From NCBI GenBank assembly GCA_944359055.1, contig CALVSO010000014.1, positions 1-34,645 of the forward strand: DNA of 34,645 nucleotides, in the 5' to 3' direction. A model generated the notes under the pieces. The model worked only from the letters and a program-made list of their open reading frames with translations. It had not been told where the DNA came from and searched no databases. Source of the stretch: an uncultured Bacilli bacterium. Lineage in GTDB: Bacteria; Bacillota_I; Bacilli_A; RF39; UBA660. Made by a program: the position numbers and the translations under genes. Positions 24,588-34,544 of the stretch are shown here, one piece after another; position 1 is the first letter of the stretch; every line of letters begins with the position of its first letter.

Positions 24588-25277
24588 ATGAAACCAATTA
24601 TTGGAATAATAGGAAATGAAGATTATTCATATTTAGAAAAAAATTGTATTAGTGTATTTGAAAATTATAGAAAAGCTATTATTGAATATGGTGGGATTCC
24701 AATTTTAATACTACCACCACAATTAATTAATTATCATGAAACACAACCAAGAGACAATATTAATTTGACTGGAGAACAAAAAGATGATTTAATTAGACAA
24801 ATTGAATTATGTAATGGTATTTTAATTCCAGGAGGTCATAAAATATTTGAATATCATAAATTTATATGCGACTATTGTAATAAAAATAATATGCCATTGT
24901 TAGGTATTTGTATGGGTATGCAGACTATGTGTAATTATAATAATAACAATATTAATATAAAAGTTGAAGATGGTTCTCATAAAAGTGATGATGATTATGT
25001 TCATTATGTTAAAATTAAAAAGGATTCTAAATTATATGATATTTTAAGTAAAGATAAAATATTAGTTAATAGTTTTCACAATTATCAAGTTCCTAATAGT
25101 GGAGATTATAAAACAGTTAGCACTTGTGATAATATTATTGAAGCTGTTGAAAAAAAAGAAGACCTTTTCAACATTGGTCTACAGTGGCATCCTGAAAAAA
25201 ATTATGATAAAGATTTAAATAGTAAAAAAATATTTAAAGCATTCATTGAAGCATCTAAATTATACTATCACGAGTAA
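24588..25277 (+). CDS. Class I glutamine amidotransferase-like hydrolase (peptidase C26), paralogue 2
   Basis: Paralogue of the preceding gene, about 229 residues from ATG 24588 (MKPIIGIIG), chosen to match paralogue 1; ATGs at 24570 and 24585 are alternatives. The same catalytic parts are kept: LLGICMGMQTMCNY and QWHPEKNYD. The DNA is a patchwork: about 110 nt over the catalytic His region (25122-25233) differ from paralogue 1 at only about three positions, while other parts have diverged clearly, which suggests gene conversion. The 3' end overlaps yqeH convergently by 23 nt. Confidence 0.83.
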   Translation: MKPIIGIIGNEDYSYLEKNCISVFENYRKAIIEYGGIPILILPPQLINYHETQPRDNINLTGEQKDDLIRQIELCNGILIPGGHKIFEYHKFICDYCNKNNMPLLGICMGMQTMCNYNNNNINIKVEDGSHKSDDDYVHYVKIKKDSKLYDILSKDKILVNSFHNYQVPNSGDYKTVSTCDNIIEAVEKKEDLFNIGLQWHPEKNYDKDLNSKKIFKAFIEASKLYYHE

Positions 25278-26181
25278 ATACTGAAACATTATCTAAAGTG
25301 TATATATTTAATACACTTTTTTTATTTGTTTTAATAAAACATAAACCTTTTATTACAATATCATTTTTATTAACTTCAATAATATGTTTTTTTAAATTAG
25401 TAGATATATTTTTATAATATCTTTTTATTTCTAAATTATTTGATATATAAAAAGTTAAGTCAATATCACTAGCTTCAATTTGTAAATATGGATCTACAAT
25501 TATAGTTTGTGAACCTTTTACTTGATATGTTATCGGTTTAATTTCTTTTTTAGGTATTATTTTTTTTAATTCATTACCACTTACATAATTTACTATATCA
25601 CCATCATCTAATAATCCTGGAGTATCAATTAAAGTAATATCATTTAATTTTATTTCAATTGTATTTAAAGTTGTGCTAGGAAGTGGACTAGTAGTTATTT
25701 CAGTTTCTAAATCAGAATAATTATATATTAATTTATTAATCATAGTTGATTTACCAGCATTTGTATATCCTACTACATAAACATTATTAGTTTTTTTATA
25801 TTTATTTATTTTTTCTAACAATTCATCAAAATTATAATTTTTATTACTACTAATAATTATTTTATCAATAAAATTTATTTTATAGTCATAATTATATAAT
25901 TTATCTAAAGAGACACTTTTAGGTAATATATCTCTTTTTGTTAATACTAATAAAATATCATTTTTCAAATATTTTCTTATAATTGATAAATCACCAATAT
26001 TAAATAGATCAACTACTAATAAAACTAAATCATTTGTTTTATTAATATTTTCTAAGATAGGAATAAAATCATTATTAGTTTTAGATACAACTTTATAATC
26101 ATTATAATGTTTTATTCTAAAACATCTTTCACATAAATCGTTATTATCTATTAAAATTCCACAACCTTTACATTTATTCAT
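25255..26181 (-). CDS. yqeH: YqeH, circularly permuted ribosome-biogenesis GTPase
   Basis: YqeH is needed for small-subunit assembly. The protein (about 308 residues) has an N-terminal zinc finger (CKGCG, CERCFRIKH) and GTPase motifs in permuted order: G4 LTKRD, then G5 SS, then G1 GYTNAGKSTMINKL, then G3 DTPGLLDDGD. The G1 motif has Ala where Val is usual. I start at ATG 26181 because AAGGA lies 7 nt before it; the longer reading to 26208 has none. It overlaps the yqeG stop by 8 nt, the conserved yqeG-yqeH pair. Confidence 0.93.
   Translation of the reverse strand: MNKCKGCGILIDNNDLCERCFRIKHYNDYKVVSKTNNDFIPILENINKTNDLVLLVVDLFNIGDLSIIRKYLKNDILLVLTKRDILPKSVSLDKLYNYDYKINFIDKIIISSNKNYNFDELLEKINKYKKTNNVYVVGYTNAGKSTMINKLIYNYSDLETEITTSPLPSTTLNTIEIKLNDITLIDTPGLLDDGDIVNYVSGNELKKIIPKKEIKPITYQVKGSQTIIVDPYLQIEASDIDLTFYISNNLEIKRYYKNISTNLKKHIIEVNKNDIVIKGLCFIKTNKKSVLNIYTLDNVSVFTRDSII
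25295..25323 (+). terminator. Terminator of the C26 genes, inside yqeH
   Basis: AAAGTGTAT (25295-25303) pairs with ATACACTTT (25311-25319), followed by T to 25323. It lies wholly within the 3' coding part of the convergent yqeH gene. Confidence 0.7.
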
Positions 26182-26695
26182 AATATTTTCCTTTTGTAAA
26201 TAAGTCATTATCTCTTAATTTTTTTAATATTTTTCTTTCAAAATAACGATTAATTCTAGTCATAAATTTTTCTTTAGTACCTATTGGATTTACTAAAATT
26301 GTTGTTACTCCTATATTATTACCACCTTTTATATCAGTTAATAATTGATCTCCTATACAAGCAACTGTTGCAACGTTTAATTTATACTCTTCTAATATTT
26401 TATTATATTTAAATTTAAATGGTTTTAATGCTCTAGCACAACAATCAACATCTAATTCATCTTTAAATGGTTTCACTCTTGTTTTAGGACTATTAGAAAA
26501 AATAATAACTTTAAATCCTTTAGTTTTTAAATCATCAAATAATTCTTTAACTTTTTTATTAGGTTTTTTCATAGTAATTGGAACTATTGTATTATCTAAA
26601 TCAATTAACAAACATCTAATTCCTCTATTATATAAAGTATCATAATTTATCGTATAAATACTTTTTTGATAAATATCTGGTATATATTTTTCCAT
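26174..26695 (-). CDS. yqeG: YqeG-family HAD phosphatase (IIIA subfamily)
   Basis: The protein (about 173 residues) opens MEKYIPDIYQKSIYTINY and has HAD motif I LLIDLDNTIVP, motif II VIIFSNSPKTRV, the lysine in ALKPFKFKYNK, and motif IV CIGDQLLTDIKGGN. YqeG proteins are probable phosphatases of unknown substrate and are almost always paired with yqeH. I start at ATG 26695: AGGAG (26709-26705) is 9 nt upstream, and a TTG at 26704 abuts it. TATAAT lies at 26722-26717. Confidence 0.92.
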   Translation of the reverse strand: MEKYIPDIYQKSIYTINYDTLYNRGIRCLLIDLDNTIVPITMKKPNKKVKELFDDLKTKGFKVIIFSNSPKTRVKPFKDELDVDCCARALKPFKFKYNKILEEYKLNVATVACIGDQLLTDIKGGNNIGVTTILVNPIGTKEKFMTRINRYFERKILKKLRDNDLFTKGKYYE

Positions 26696-26801
26696 ATCTA
26701 ACAACTCCTAGATACAATTATATCAAATATTTAATTATATTTAAATAAATTTATTGTAAAAATTTGTTATTTTATAGCATACTTTTTTATAGGTGATTAA
26801 T

Positions 26802-27728
26802 TTGAATATAATTGATAAAAATTTTAATGATTTAGTTGTAAAAATTAAAAACATGACTTTAGATGAAATATTTATAAATATTAGAAATAGTTTTAATAAA
26901 ATCCATCCTGATACTCAAAAGTCAATTCAAAAATTTTTAAATGATTTTAAATATTGGGGAACATTAGATATAGAAAAAAATGATTATAATGAAATCTATG
27001 AAAAAGCGAAATCATTTTATGAACATATTGATGATTATATTTGGTTATACAATAATTTAAGAGATTATACTTCTAAAAAATTATTATATGCAATATTAAA
27101 TAATTGGTATCAATATGACTTTATAACTTTAAAAGAATGTATGAATAATACTTTTAAACATTATTTTGATTTAGATATAATACCTAATTGTAATAATCAA
27201 GTATTTGTTGATATTGGTTCATTTATCGGAGATACAACTCTAGATTATATAGAAACTTATAATAATTATAAAAGAATATATTGTTACGAAATAACTAATT
27301 ATACAATGGCTACATTAAAAAATAATTTGAGCAAATATGAAAATATTATATATAAAAATAAAGCTGTTTCAAATGAAAACTCTATCATGTATTTAAAAAA
27401 TAGTTTAGTAAATTCTTCTGCTAATCAAATAGATAATAATGGAGATATTGAAATAGAAACAGTTAGTTTAGATAATGATATTTTAGAAAAAATAGATATG
27501 ATTAAAATGGATATTGAAGGTAGTGAATATAATGCTTTAATAGGATCTAAAAATCATATTATAAACGACAATCCTATTTTATTAATTTCTGTATATCACA
27601 ACAATGAAGATTTATGGAAACTACCTAAATTAATTAATGAATATAATAATAATTATAATTTTTATTTAAGATTTTATGGTAATAATATTTTTCCTACTGA
27701 AATAGTTTTATTTGCTGTTCCAAAATAA
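26802..27728 (+). CDS. FkbM-family methyltransferase
   Basis: FkbM proteins are S-adenosylmethionine-dependent O-methyltransferases that often act on sugars or glycans. The protein (about 308 residues) has the SAM-binding motif VFVDIGSFIGDTTLDYIE, the acidic YCYEIT, KAVSNENSIMYLKNS, and IDMIKMDIEGSEYNALIGS, the family hallmark. The N-terminal 130 residues are a helical part I do not recognise. I start at TTG 26802, since AGGTGA (26791-26796) precedes it by 5 nt; the GTG at 26793 is inside that site. It stands alone, divergent from yqeG and convergent with the yfcC-like gene. Confidence 0.85.
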   Translation: MNIIDKNFNDLVVKIKNMTLDEIFINIRNSFNKIHPDTQKSIQKFLNDFKYWGTLDIEKNDYNEIYEKAKSFYEHIDDYIWLYNNLRDYTSKKLLYAILNNWYQYDFITLKECMNNTFKHYFDLDIIPNCNNQVFVDIGSFIGDTTLDYIETYNNYKRIYCYEITNYTMATLKNNLSKYENIIYKNKAVSNENSIMYLKNSLVNSSANQIDNNGDIEIETVSLDNDILEKIDMIKMDIEGSEYNALIGSKNHIINDNPILLISVYHNNEDLWKLPKLINEYNNNYNFYLRFYGNNIFPTEIVLFAVPK

Positions 27729-27747
27729 AAGAGATGAAATTCATCTC
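27722..27747 (-). terminator. Terminator of the arginine operon
   Basis: Minus-strand stem GAGATGA (27747-27741) with TCATCTC (27737-27731), followed by a T-rich tract 27730-27722. It begins at the stop codon of the yfcC-like gene. Confidence 0.75.
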
Positions 27748-29204
27748 TATACAAACATCATTACTGTTGTTAAAATAACAATATTAACAATAGCAATTGT
27801 AAATACTATTTTTAAAGCAAATTTAACCCAAGTTGCATATTCTACTTTAGCTAATGCTAAGCCACCCATAATAGCACCACAAGTTGGAGTAATTAAATTA
27901 ACTAATCCGTTAGCTGCTACTAATGTCATAACAGTACCTTCTACACTATAACCTAATTGATCTGCAATAGGACCAATGATAGGTGCAGATAAAGTTGCAA
28001 GTCCTGAACTAGATGGAACTAAAACTGATAATAAAATATGAACAACATAATTAAATGGAGCAAATATAATAATTGGAACAGTTTTCAACATATCAGCAGC
28101 ATTATAAATAATATAATTATCTAAATATGTACTTTGCATTAATACAGATGCACCACGAGCAATAGCAATTATCAAAATAACTCCTACCATATCATCTGCT
28201 CCATCAATAAATGTATCAACAAATTTCTTTTCGCCTGTTCTATTAACTAAACCAATAATAACTGACATAATTAAGAACCATAAAGCAGCTTCATAGAAAT
28301 ACCACTCACCTAATGGCATACCTGTTAACCAACCTGTAAATTTAGTAAATATATCAATACCAAATGATTCCCAAGGGATAAATCCTACAATCATAACTAC
28401 AAATGTTAAAGCAAATAACCATAATGTAATTTTTTGTTTTTTAGATAATCTAACATTATCTAATTCTGTATTAGCATGAGCACCATACTCTTCTTCCATA
28501 TTTCTTCTTTCTCTTAAAGATAAGAAAGTAGAACCTTTTTTCTTAATTACTTTTCTAGCATAAGCCATAACAAAGATAATTGAAATTAATAATGTTGTAA
28601 GCCATAAAGCTACACCAATGCCAATTATTAAACCTTGATTTACTACAACACCTTCTGGTAAAGCAGATACTGCAGCTCCTACTGCAAATGGATTTACAGT
28701 AGAACCTAAAACACCAGAACCTGCTCCTAATAAAACTATTGCTGAGGCAACTAATGTATCCATCCCTGCCATAACCATAGTAGCAGATAATAATGCATAA
28801 AAACCAACTGTTTCTTCAAGCATACCATAAGTTGTTCCACCAATTGAGAATATAAACATCAAAATTGGTATTAAAACTAATTCTTTTCCTTTTAATTTTT
28901 TAACTAAAACTTTGATTCCAGTTTCTAAAGCTTCAGTACGAGCTACTATAGCTAAGAAACCACCTAAAATAAGAACGAATATACAAACATCAATTGCATT
29001 TTCAAATCCTAATATTGGTGATAATAATACATCTGGTAATGTTGCACCTACAACACCACTTCCATTTACAATTTCTTCGACTCCTTCAGCGTTAGTTACA
29101 AATTCTGCTTTAGGTAGAAAATGTGAAACAATTCCTAAAGCAAATATTAATATGAAAATAATTGAAAAGGCTGTTAAAAATTCTTTTCTTTTTTTCTTTA
29201 CCAT
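27747..29204 (-). CDS. YfcC/ArcD-like amino acid carrier
   Basis: The 485-residue membrane protein has about 12 segments and family features: an early PKAEF loop after the first helix, FIFSIGGTTYGMLEETVGFY, GAGSGVLGSTVNPFAVGAA, and near the end VPSSSGLATLSAPIIGPIAD with LVNLITPTCGAIMGGLA. YfcC-family carriers in arc operons are thought to exchange arginine for ornithine. GGGAGA precedes its ATG, which lies just after the arcC stop. It is the last gene of the operon. Exact substrates (arginine, ornithine or citrulline) are inferred from context. Confidence 0.88.
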   Translation of the reverse strand: MVKKKRKEFLTAFSIIFILIFALGIVSHFLPKAEFVTNAEGVEEIVNGSGVVGATLPDVLLSPILGFENAIDVCIFVLILGGFLAIVARTEALETGIKVLVKKLKGKELVLIPILMFIFSIGGTTYGMLEETVGFYALLSATMVMAGMDTLVASAIVLLGAGSGVLGSTVNPFAVGAAVSALPEGVVVNQGLIIGIGVALWLTTLLISIIFVMAYARKVIKKKGSTFLSLRERRNMEEEYGAHANTELDNVRLSKKQKITLWLFALTFVVMIVGFIPWESFGIDIFTKFTGWLTGMPLGEWYFYEAALWFLIMSVIIGLVNRTGEKKFVDTFIDGADDMVGVILIIAIARGASVLMQSTYLDNYIIYNAADMLKTVPIIIFAPFNYVVHILLSVLVPSSSGLATLSAPIIGPIADQLGYSVEGTVMTLVAANGLVNLITPTCGAIMGGLALAKVEYATWVKFALKIVFTIAIVNIVILTTVMMFV

Positions 29205-29205
29205 A

Positions 29206-30147
29206 CTACTCTCCCTTTCTTATGATAATTGTGCCTGTTCTTCCTAATAAGGCATCTTTTAATTTACTTAATGATGTAATAATTGCTTGTCCATCTTTCT
29301 TGTGATTTACATAATCAAGACATGCTTCAATTTTAGGAAGCATACTTCCTTTTTTAAACTCATCGTTTTTCATGTACTCTTTTGCTTGCTTTACTGTTAA
29401 TAAATCTAATTTTTGTTCATTTGGTTTACCAAAATTAATACAAACCTTTTCTACAGCAGTTAATATTAAGAATATATCAGCATTTAAATCAATTGCTAAC
29501 TTAGCACTTGTTTTATCCTTATCAATAACAGCATCAACACCTTGATAACCATTTCTTTTTTTAACAATTGGAATTCCTCCACCACCGGCTGCAATAACAA
29601 TATTTCTCTTATTTACTAAATCCCTAATTACTTTGTTTTCAATTATCTTAACTGGATTTGGACTAGCTACTACTCTTCTATATCCACGTCCTGCATCTTC
29701 TTTAAAAACATAACCTTTTTCTTTAGTAATTTGATCTGCTTCTTCTTTTGTGTAAAAACTACCGATTGGTTTAGTTGGATTTTTAAATGCCTCATCCTTA
29801 TCATCTACTAATACTTGAGTTATAACCGTTATACAATTTTTACGCATATTTCTTTTTAATAATTCTTTTTGAATTGATTGTTGTAAATGATAACCTATAT
29901 AACCTTGACTCATAGCGCCACACTCAGCAAATGGCATATCAGGAGTATTTGCTTCTTCATGTGACACTTCCATTGCTAAATTAATCATTCCTACTTGTGG
30001 ACCATTACCATGAGTTATAACTACATCATATCCATCTTCAATAACATCAACAATATTTTTAGCTGTTTTTTTAATTAATTCTAATTGTTCACTAGGGGTA
30101 TTGCCTAAAGCATTACCTCCTAGTGCAATTACTACTTTTCTTCTCAT
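29206..30147 (-). CDS. arcC: Carbamate kinase
   Basis: Carbamate kinase transfers phosphate from carbamoyl phosphate to ADP, yielding ATP, ammonia and CO2: the energy step of the arginine deiminase pathway. The 313-residue protein begins [17 protein letters not shown] and has [56 protein letters not shown] and [12 protein letters not shown], all family motifs. Its ATG overlaps the arcB stop (ATGA). Confidence 0.97.
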   Translation of the reverse strand: MRRKVVIALGGNALGNTPSEQLELIKKTAKNIVDVIEDGYDVVITHGNGPQVGMINLAMEVSHEEANTPDMPFAECGAMSQGYIGYHLQQSIQKELLKRNMRKNCITVITQVLVDDKDEAFKNPTKPIGSFYTKEEADQITKEKGYVFKEDAGRGYRRVVASPNPVKIIENKVIRDLVNKRNIVIAAGGGGIPIVKKRNGYQGVDAVIDKDKTSAKLAIDLNADIFLILTAVEKVCINFGKPNEQKLDLLTVKQAKEYMKNDEFKKGSMLPKIEACLDYVNHKKDGQAIITSLSKLKDALLGRTGTIIIRKGE

Positions 30148-31133
30148 TTGTATAATGTTGCAAACATGATAGCTTTGATTGTATGTAATCTATTTTCAGC
30201 TTCATCAAAAACTTTAGATTGTTTTGATTCAAAAACTTCGTTAGTTACTTCCATTTCTTTTAATCCAAACTTCTCATGTATCTCTTTTCCTATTGTTGTT
30301 TTTAAATCATGGAATGATGGTAAGCAATGTAAAAATATTGCATCACTATTAGCCAATGACATCAATTCTTTATTTACTTGATAAGGTTTTAATAAATTAA
30401 TTCTTTCTTCCCAAATACTAGCATCTTCTCCCATTGAAACCCAAACATCTGTATATAATACATCCGCATTTTTAACAGCTTCTTTAGGATCTTCAATAAA
30501 TTCAACTGTAGAATTATATTTTTTAGCAAATTCTTTACATTGATTTATTAAATCTTTACTTGGAAATAATTTGTTTGGTGAACAACAAACAAAATTGATT
30601 CCTAACTTCGAACAAACAACCATTAATGAATTAGCCACATTATTACGACCATCACCTAAAAATACTAATTTTTTACCACGAATTTCTCCAAAATGTTCTT
30701 TTACTGTCATTATATCAGCTAACATTTGAGTTGGATGAAATTCATTAGTTAATCCATTCCATACTGGAACTTTAGAGTATTTAGCAAGTTCTTCAACAAT
30801 TTCTTGATCAAACCCACGATATTCTATACCATCATACATTCTAGATAACACTCTAGCTGTATCTTCAATACTTTCTTTTTTACCCATTTGAGAACCAGTT
30901 GGACCTAAATATGTTACTCCCATTCCTAAGTCCATAGCACCTACTTCAAAGGCACATCTTGTTCTAGTTGAGTCTTTCTCAAATAATAAAACTACATTTT
31001 TTCCTCTTAAATAAGCATGATTTTTACCTTCTTTTTTCTTTTGCTTAAAAAGAATTGCTAATTTAATTAAATGTTCAATTTCTTCTGGTGTATAATCAAT
31101 TAACTTTAAAAAGTCTCTTCCATAAAAATTCAT
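30144..31133 (-). CDS. arcB: Ornithine carbamoyltransferase (catabolic type by context)
   Basis: It splits citrulline with phosphate into ornithine and carbamoyl phosphate. The 329-residue protein has the carbamoyl-phosphate loop [11 protein letters not shown] (about 55-65), [27 protein letters not shown], the ornithine-side DVWVSMGE and HCLPSFHD. Sequence alone does not separate catabolic from biosynthetic forms; position between arcA and arcC makes it catabolic. GGGAGA precedes the ATG, 1 nt after the arcA stop. Confidence 0.96.
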   Translation of the reverse strand: MNFYGRDFLKLIDYTPEEIEHLIKLAILFKQKKKEGKNHAYLRGKNVVLLFEKDSTRTRCAFEVGAMDLGMGVTYLGPTGSQMGKKESIEDTARVLSRMYDGIEYRGFDQEIVEELAKYSKVPVWNGLTNEFHPTQMLADIMTVKEHFGEIRGKKLVFLGDGRNNVANSLMVVCSKLGINFVCCSPNKLFPSKDLINQCKEFAKKYNSTVEFIEDPKEAVKNADVLYTDVWVSMGEDASIWEERINLLKPYQVNKELMSLANSDAIFLHCLPSFHDLKTTIGKEIHEKFGLKEMEVTNEVFESKQSKVFDEAENRLHTIKAIMFATLYK

Positions 31134-31134
31134 A

Positions 31135-32376
31135 TTACATCTCCCTTTCTAATGGCATACTCATACATCTTGGACCACCACGTCCACGAGATAATTCCGC
31201 ACTATTCATTTCTAATACTTTTATACCATGTTGTCTTAATACTTCATTTGTTTCATTATTTCTATCATAAACAATAACAACACCAGGTGCAATACATAAA
31301 GTATTAGATCCATCATTCCATTGTTCTCTTTCAGCAGCAATTTTATCTCCACCTGCACAAGGAATTAAAGTTATATGTCTTCCTAAATAATGAGATAAAA
31401 TATTTTCTAATGAATCATTAATTTCTTTAACATTTAAATCTTCATCACTATCAGGAATATCTCCTTCTGTAATTTCAAATACTTGTAAAGTATCCATAAT
31501 ACCTGGATGATATGTAAATTTATCATAATCAATTTGTGTAAATACTGTATCTAAATGCATAAATGCACGACTATTTGGAATATTAAATGCTAAGACAGTA
31601 TCAATTTTACAATCTTTATCTTTAAATAAATTTTTAGCTAGTTGATCGATTGCTTCTGGACAAGTTCTTTGTGAATATCCAACTGCTAAAATATGTTCAT
31701 TTAAATTTAAAACGTCTCCACCTTCAATATGATGAGGTAAATATCTATCATAATATAATGATAATTGACCTTTAAATTCTGGATGATATTCAAATATATA
31801 TTCAGCATAAATAGTTTCTCTATTTCTAGTTACTGAATACATTTTATTTAAAGAAACACCATTACCAATACTTGCAAATGGATCTCTTGTAAAATATAAG
31901 TTAGGCATTGGTTTAGCTAAGAATTTAGATTCTTCACTAACTAAATCAACTAAAGATTTTTCAATTTCTCTTTTTTCGCGATCTAATTCACCAATTTGAA
32001 TACCTTCCATTGTTTTCAACACTAATTCTTTAGTATCTTCAATATTATTTAAATATTCATACACTAAATTTTTATATTTAGGAGTTCTAATACCAGCCTC
32101 ATAAATAAATTGTTTTAAAAATTTTTCTTTAATTCCAGGATTAAACATTAAAACTTCAGTCATTAAATCTTCTAAATATACTACTTCTACTCCATTTTCT
32201 CTTAAAATAGAAGCAAATTGATCATGCTCTTTTTGTGCCACTGGTAAATAAGGAATATCGTCAAATAATAATTCTCCTAATGTATCAGGAGTTAAATTCA
32301 ATAATTCCTTACCAGGACGATGTAATAAAACTTTTTTTAATTTTTTTATTTCACTATTAACTTTTATAGCGTTCAC
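31135..32376 (-). CDS. arcA: Arginine deiminase
   Basis: Arginine deiminase hydrolyses arginine to citrulline and ammonia. The 413-residue protein has [17 protein letters not shown], the substrate region [47 protein letters not shown] and the nucleophile Cys404 in [13 protein letters not shown]. Length is normal. It begins with GTG 32376, preceded by GGGTGA at 4-nt spacing. It lies 4 nt after glnQ, so importer and pathway form one operon. Confidence 0.97.
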   Translation of the reverse strand: MNAIKVNSEIKKLKKVLLHRPGKELLNLTPDTLGELLFDDIPYLPVAQKEHDQFASILRENGVEVVYLEDLMTEVLMFNPGIKEKFLKQFIYEAGIRTPKYKNLVYEYLNNIEDTKELVLKTMEGIQIGELDREKREIEKSLVDLVSEESKFLAKPMPNLYFTRDPFASIGNGVSLNKMYSVTRNRETIYAEYIFEYHPEFKGQLSLYYDRYLPHHIEGGDVLNLNEHILAVGYSQRTCPEAIDQLAKNLFKDKDCKIDTVLAFNIPNSRAFMHLDTVFTQIDYDKFTYHPGIMDTLQVFEITEGDIPDSDEDLNVKEINDSLENILSHYLGRHITLIPCAGGDKIAAEREQWNDGSNTLCIAPGVVIVYDRNNETNEVLRQHGIKVLEMNSAELSRGRGGPRCMSMPLEREM

Positions 32377-32380
32377 TTTT

Positions 32381-33082
32381 TCACCCTTTCAAAAATTCTT
32401 TTAATCTTTCTGTTTTTGGATTATTAAATAATTCTTTAGGACTGCCACTTTCTAAGATTTTTCCTTCATCCATAAAAATTATTTTTGTCGCAAAATTAGA
32501 AGCAAAATTTAATTCATGTGTTACAACAATCATAGTTATTCCTTCTTTAGCAACATCTTCCATTAAATTAAGTACTTCTTCAATCATTTCTCTATCCAAC
32601 GCTGAAGTTGGTTCGTCAAATAAAATTACTTTAGGATTAGTCATTAAAGCTCTTATAATGGCTACCCTTTGTTTTTGACCACCTGATAAATCAGCCGGAT
32701 AATTATTTTCTTTATCTTCTAATTTAATTTGTTTTAAATATTCTCTAGCTTTTTTAATAGCCTCTTTTTTATTTAACAATTTAGTTTTTATAGGAGCTAA
32801 AGTAATATTTTCTAAAACTGTTAAATTTTCAAATAAATTAAATGATTGAAATACCATACCAATTTCATGAGTATTATGTATTTTTGTAATATCTTTGTTG
32901 TTAAAATATATCTTACCACTAGTAGGACTTTCTAATCTACCTAAACATCTAAGTAATGTGCTCTTACCACTTCCTGAAGGACCTATAATAACTATTTTTT
33001 CTCCTTCTTTAATATCTAAATCAATTTCTTTTAAAACCTTTACTTTATCAAACTTTTTAACTATTTTTTTAACTTCGTACAT
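32381..33082 (-). CDS. Polar amino-acid ABC transporter ATPase (probable arginine importer)
   Basis: The 233-residue protein has Walker A IIGPSGSGKSTLLRCLG, Q-loop MVFQSFNLFENLTVLENI, signature LSGGQKQRVAIIRAL, Walker B VILFDEPTSALD and the H-loop VVTHEL. It belongs to the GlnQ/ArtM group. Its start overlaps the permease stop by 14 nt. Arginine as substrate is an inference from the downstream arc genes. Confidence 0.93.
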   Translation of the reverse strand: MYEVKKIVKKFDKVKVLKEIDLDIKEGEKIVIIGPSGSGKSTLLRCLGRLESPTSGKIYFNNKDITKIHNTHEIGMVFQSFNLFENLTVLENITLAPIKTKLLNKKEAIKKAREYLKQIKLEDKENNYPADLSGGQKQRVAIIRALMTNPKVILFDEPTSALDREMIEEVLNLMEDVAKEGITMIVVTHELNFASNFATKIIFMDEGKILESGSPKELFNNPKTERLKEFLKG

Positions 33083-33767
33083 GATTTAATTTCCTTTCTA
33101 ACATTCTCATAAATCTAACTAATAAGAATGTGAAGAATAAATAAATTAAAGCTGATACTATTAAAGGAAAAAAGTAATCATATGTCCTACTTGATACTAT
33201 ATCAGAAGCTTTCAATAATTCAACTATTCCAATATATCCAGCTACTGATGTATCTTTTAAAAGTGTTATAAATTCATTACCTAAAGCTGGTAGCATATTT
33301 TGTAATACTTGCGGGAAAATAATATATCGCATTGTTTGAAAATAAGATAAACCTAATGTTTTTGCTGCTTCCTTTTGTCCATTTCCAATTGATAAAATTC
33401 CTGATCTTATAATTTCTGAAACGTAAGCTGCTGAGTTTAAACCAAATGTTAAAACTCCTACTAATACAATTGGAATATCAACAGTTTTGAAAACAACATA
33501 ATACAAAATCATTAATTGTAATAAAACAGGTGTTCCTCTTATGACATAAACATAGAAATCACATATTTTAGTAAGTATCTTTAATTTGTTTTTTTCTTTG
33601 TTATAATCTTTTATTAAAGATATAATCATACCTAAAAATATTCCAATTAAAACTGCAAAAAAAGCAATGATTAAAGTATTTTTAATACCTTCTAAAAAAT
33701 ATAAATATCTATCATCATAAATAAAACTTTTATAAAAAGAATCACCTAAATCATTAAAAAAACTCAT
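33069..33767 (-). CDS. Polar amino-acid ABC transporter permease
   Basis: The 232-residue protein has about five membrane segments. Family parts are VYVIRGTPVLLQLMILYYV, SAAYVSEIIRSGILSIGNGQ and the EAA loop GQKEAAKTLGLSYFQTMRYI that docks the ATPase. GlnP/HisM type. Start overlaps the stop of the binding-protein gene (ATGA). Confidence 0.93.
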   Translation of the reverse strand: MSFFNDLGDSFYKSFIYDDRYLYFLEGIKNTLIIAFFAVLIGIFLGMIISLIKDYNKEKNKLKILTKICDFYVYVIRGTPVLLQLMILYYVVFKTVDIPIVLVGVLTFGLNSAAYVSEIIRSGILSIGNGQKEAAKTLGLSYFQTMRYIIFPQVLQNMLPALGNEFITLLKDTSVAGYIGIVELLKASDIVSSRTYDYFFPLIVSALIYLFFTFLLVRFMRMLERKLNHVRS

Positions 33768-34480
33768 TCTGAATATTTAATAATATATTCTTCTATCTTA
33801 TTTTCATCAATTAATCTTTGTAATACTTTATTAACTACATCTAAAAGTTCTTTATTACCCTTTTTAACTACCATACCATATTTATCAGTAAATAAAATAC
33901 CATCCAATATTTTTAATTCAGGATTTTCTTTTACCAATTCCTTAGCAGGTAATTCGTCCATTACGATACAATCTGATTTACCACTTTTAACATCTTCTGC
34001 TGCTGCTAGATATTTTTTTTGAGTTACTATATTAGCATCTTTATAATTTTCATGTAAGTATAAATCTGCAGTAGTACCTAATTGAACAGATATAGTTTTA
34101 TTTTTAATATCATCAATAGATTTAATATTACTATCATTTTTAACTACAACAACTTGATTTGATACAACATATTCAATAGAAAAATCAACTTGTTCTTTTC
34201 TTTCATCATTAATACTCATTCCTGCTGCTCCAATATCACCTTTACCTGATTTTATTTCGTTAATAATAAAATCAAAAGCAACATCTTTAACAACTAATTC
34301 TTTACCTAATTCTTTAGCTATTTCTTTGCCTATTTCAATATCTACTCCAACAATTTCACCATTTTCATAAAATTCGTATGGAGCGAATCCAGCTTCAGTA
34401 ATTAAGACTAATTCGTTATCGTTTTTACCACAACCAACTAATAAGCAAAGAGTAATTACTACCAATACTTTCTTTAACAT
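33764..34480 (-). CDS. Amino-acid-binding lipoprotein of the ABC importer
   Basis: The 238-residue family 3 solute-binding protein begins with a lipoprotein signal, lipobox LVGC with Cys17, so it would be anchored outside the membrane. Family parts: VLITEAGFAPYEFYENGEIV, GVDIEIGKEIAKELGKE, GDIGAAGMSINDERKEQV and VQLGTTADLYL. Binding of arginine is inferred from the operon. GGGAGGG stands 4 nt before ATG. It is the first gene of the seven-gene arginine unit. Confidence 0.92.
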   Translation of the reverse strand: MLKKVLVVITLCLLVGCGKNDNELVLITEAGFAPYEFYENGEIVGVDIEIGKEIAKELGKELVVKDVAFDFIINEIKSGKGDIGAAGMSINDERKEQVDFSIEYVVSNQVVVVKNDSNIKSIDDIKNKTISVQLGTTADLYLHENYKDANIVTQKKYLAAAEDVKSGKSDCIVMDELPAKELVKENPELKILDGILFTDKYGMVVKKGNKELLDVVNKVLQRLIDENKIEEYIIKYSE

Positions 34481-34509
34481 TATCCCTCCCCTATATTGTA
34501 TCTAATATA

Positions 34510-34538
34510 ATAATACCATTTTTATTTTAAAAAGTAAA
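34510..34538 (-). promoter_or_regulatory. Promoter of the arginine uptake and deiminase operon
   Basis: TTTACT (34538-34533), 17 nt, TATTAT (34515-34510) on the minus strand. A second -10-like TACAAT (34500-34495) lies nearer the gene but lacks a -35. Confidence 0.45.
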
Positions 34539-34544
34539 TGATTT

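Noticed and set aside
30148-31270. Plus-strand frames opposite arcA and arcB
   Set aside because: Frame shadows of strongly conserved enzymes; no start signals.
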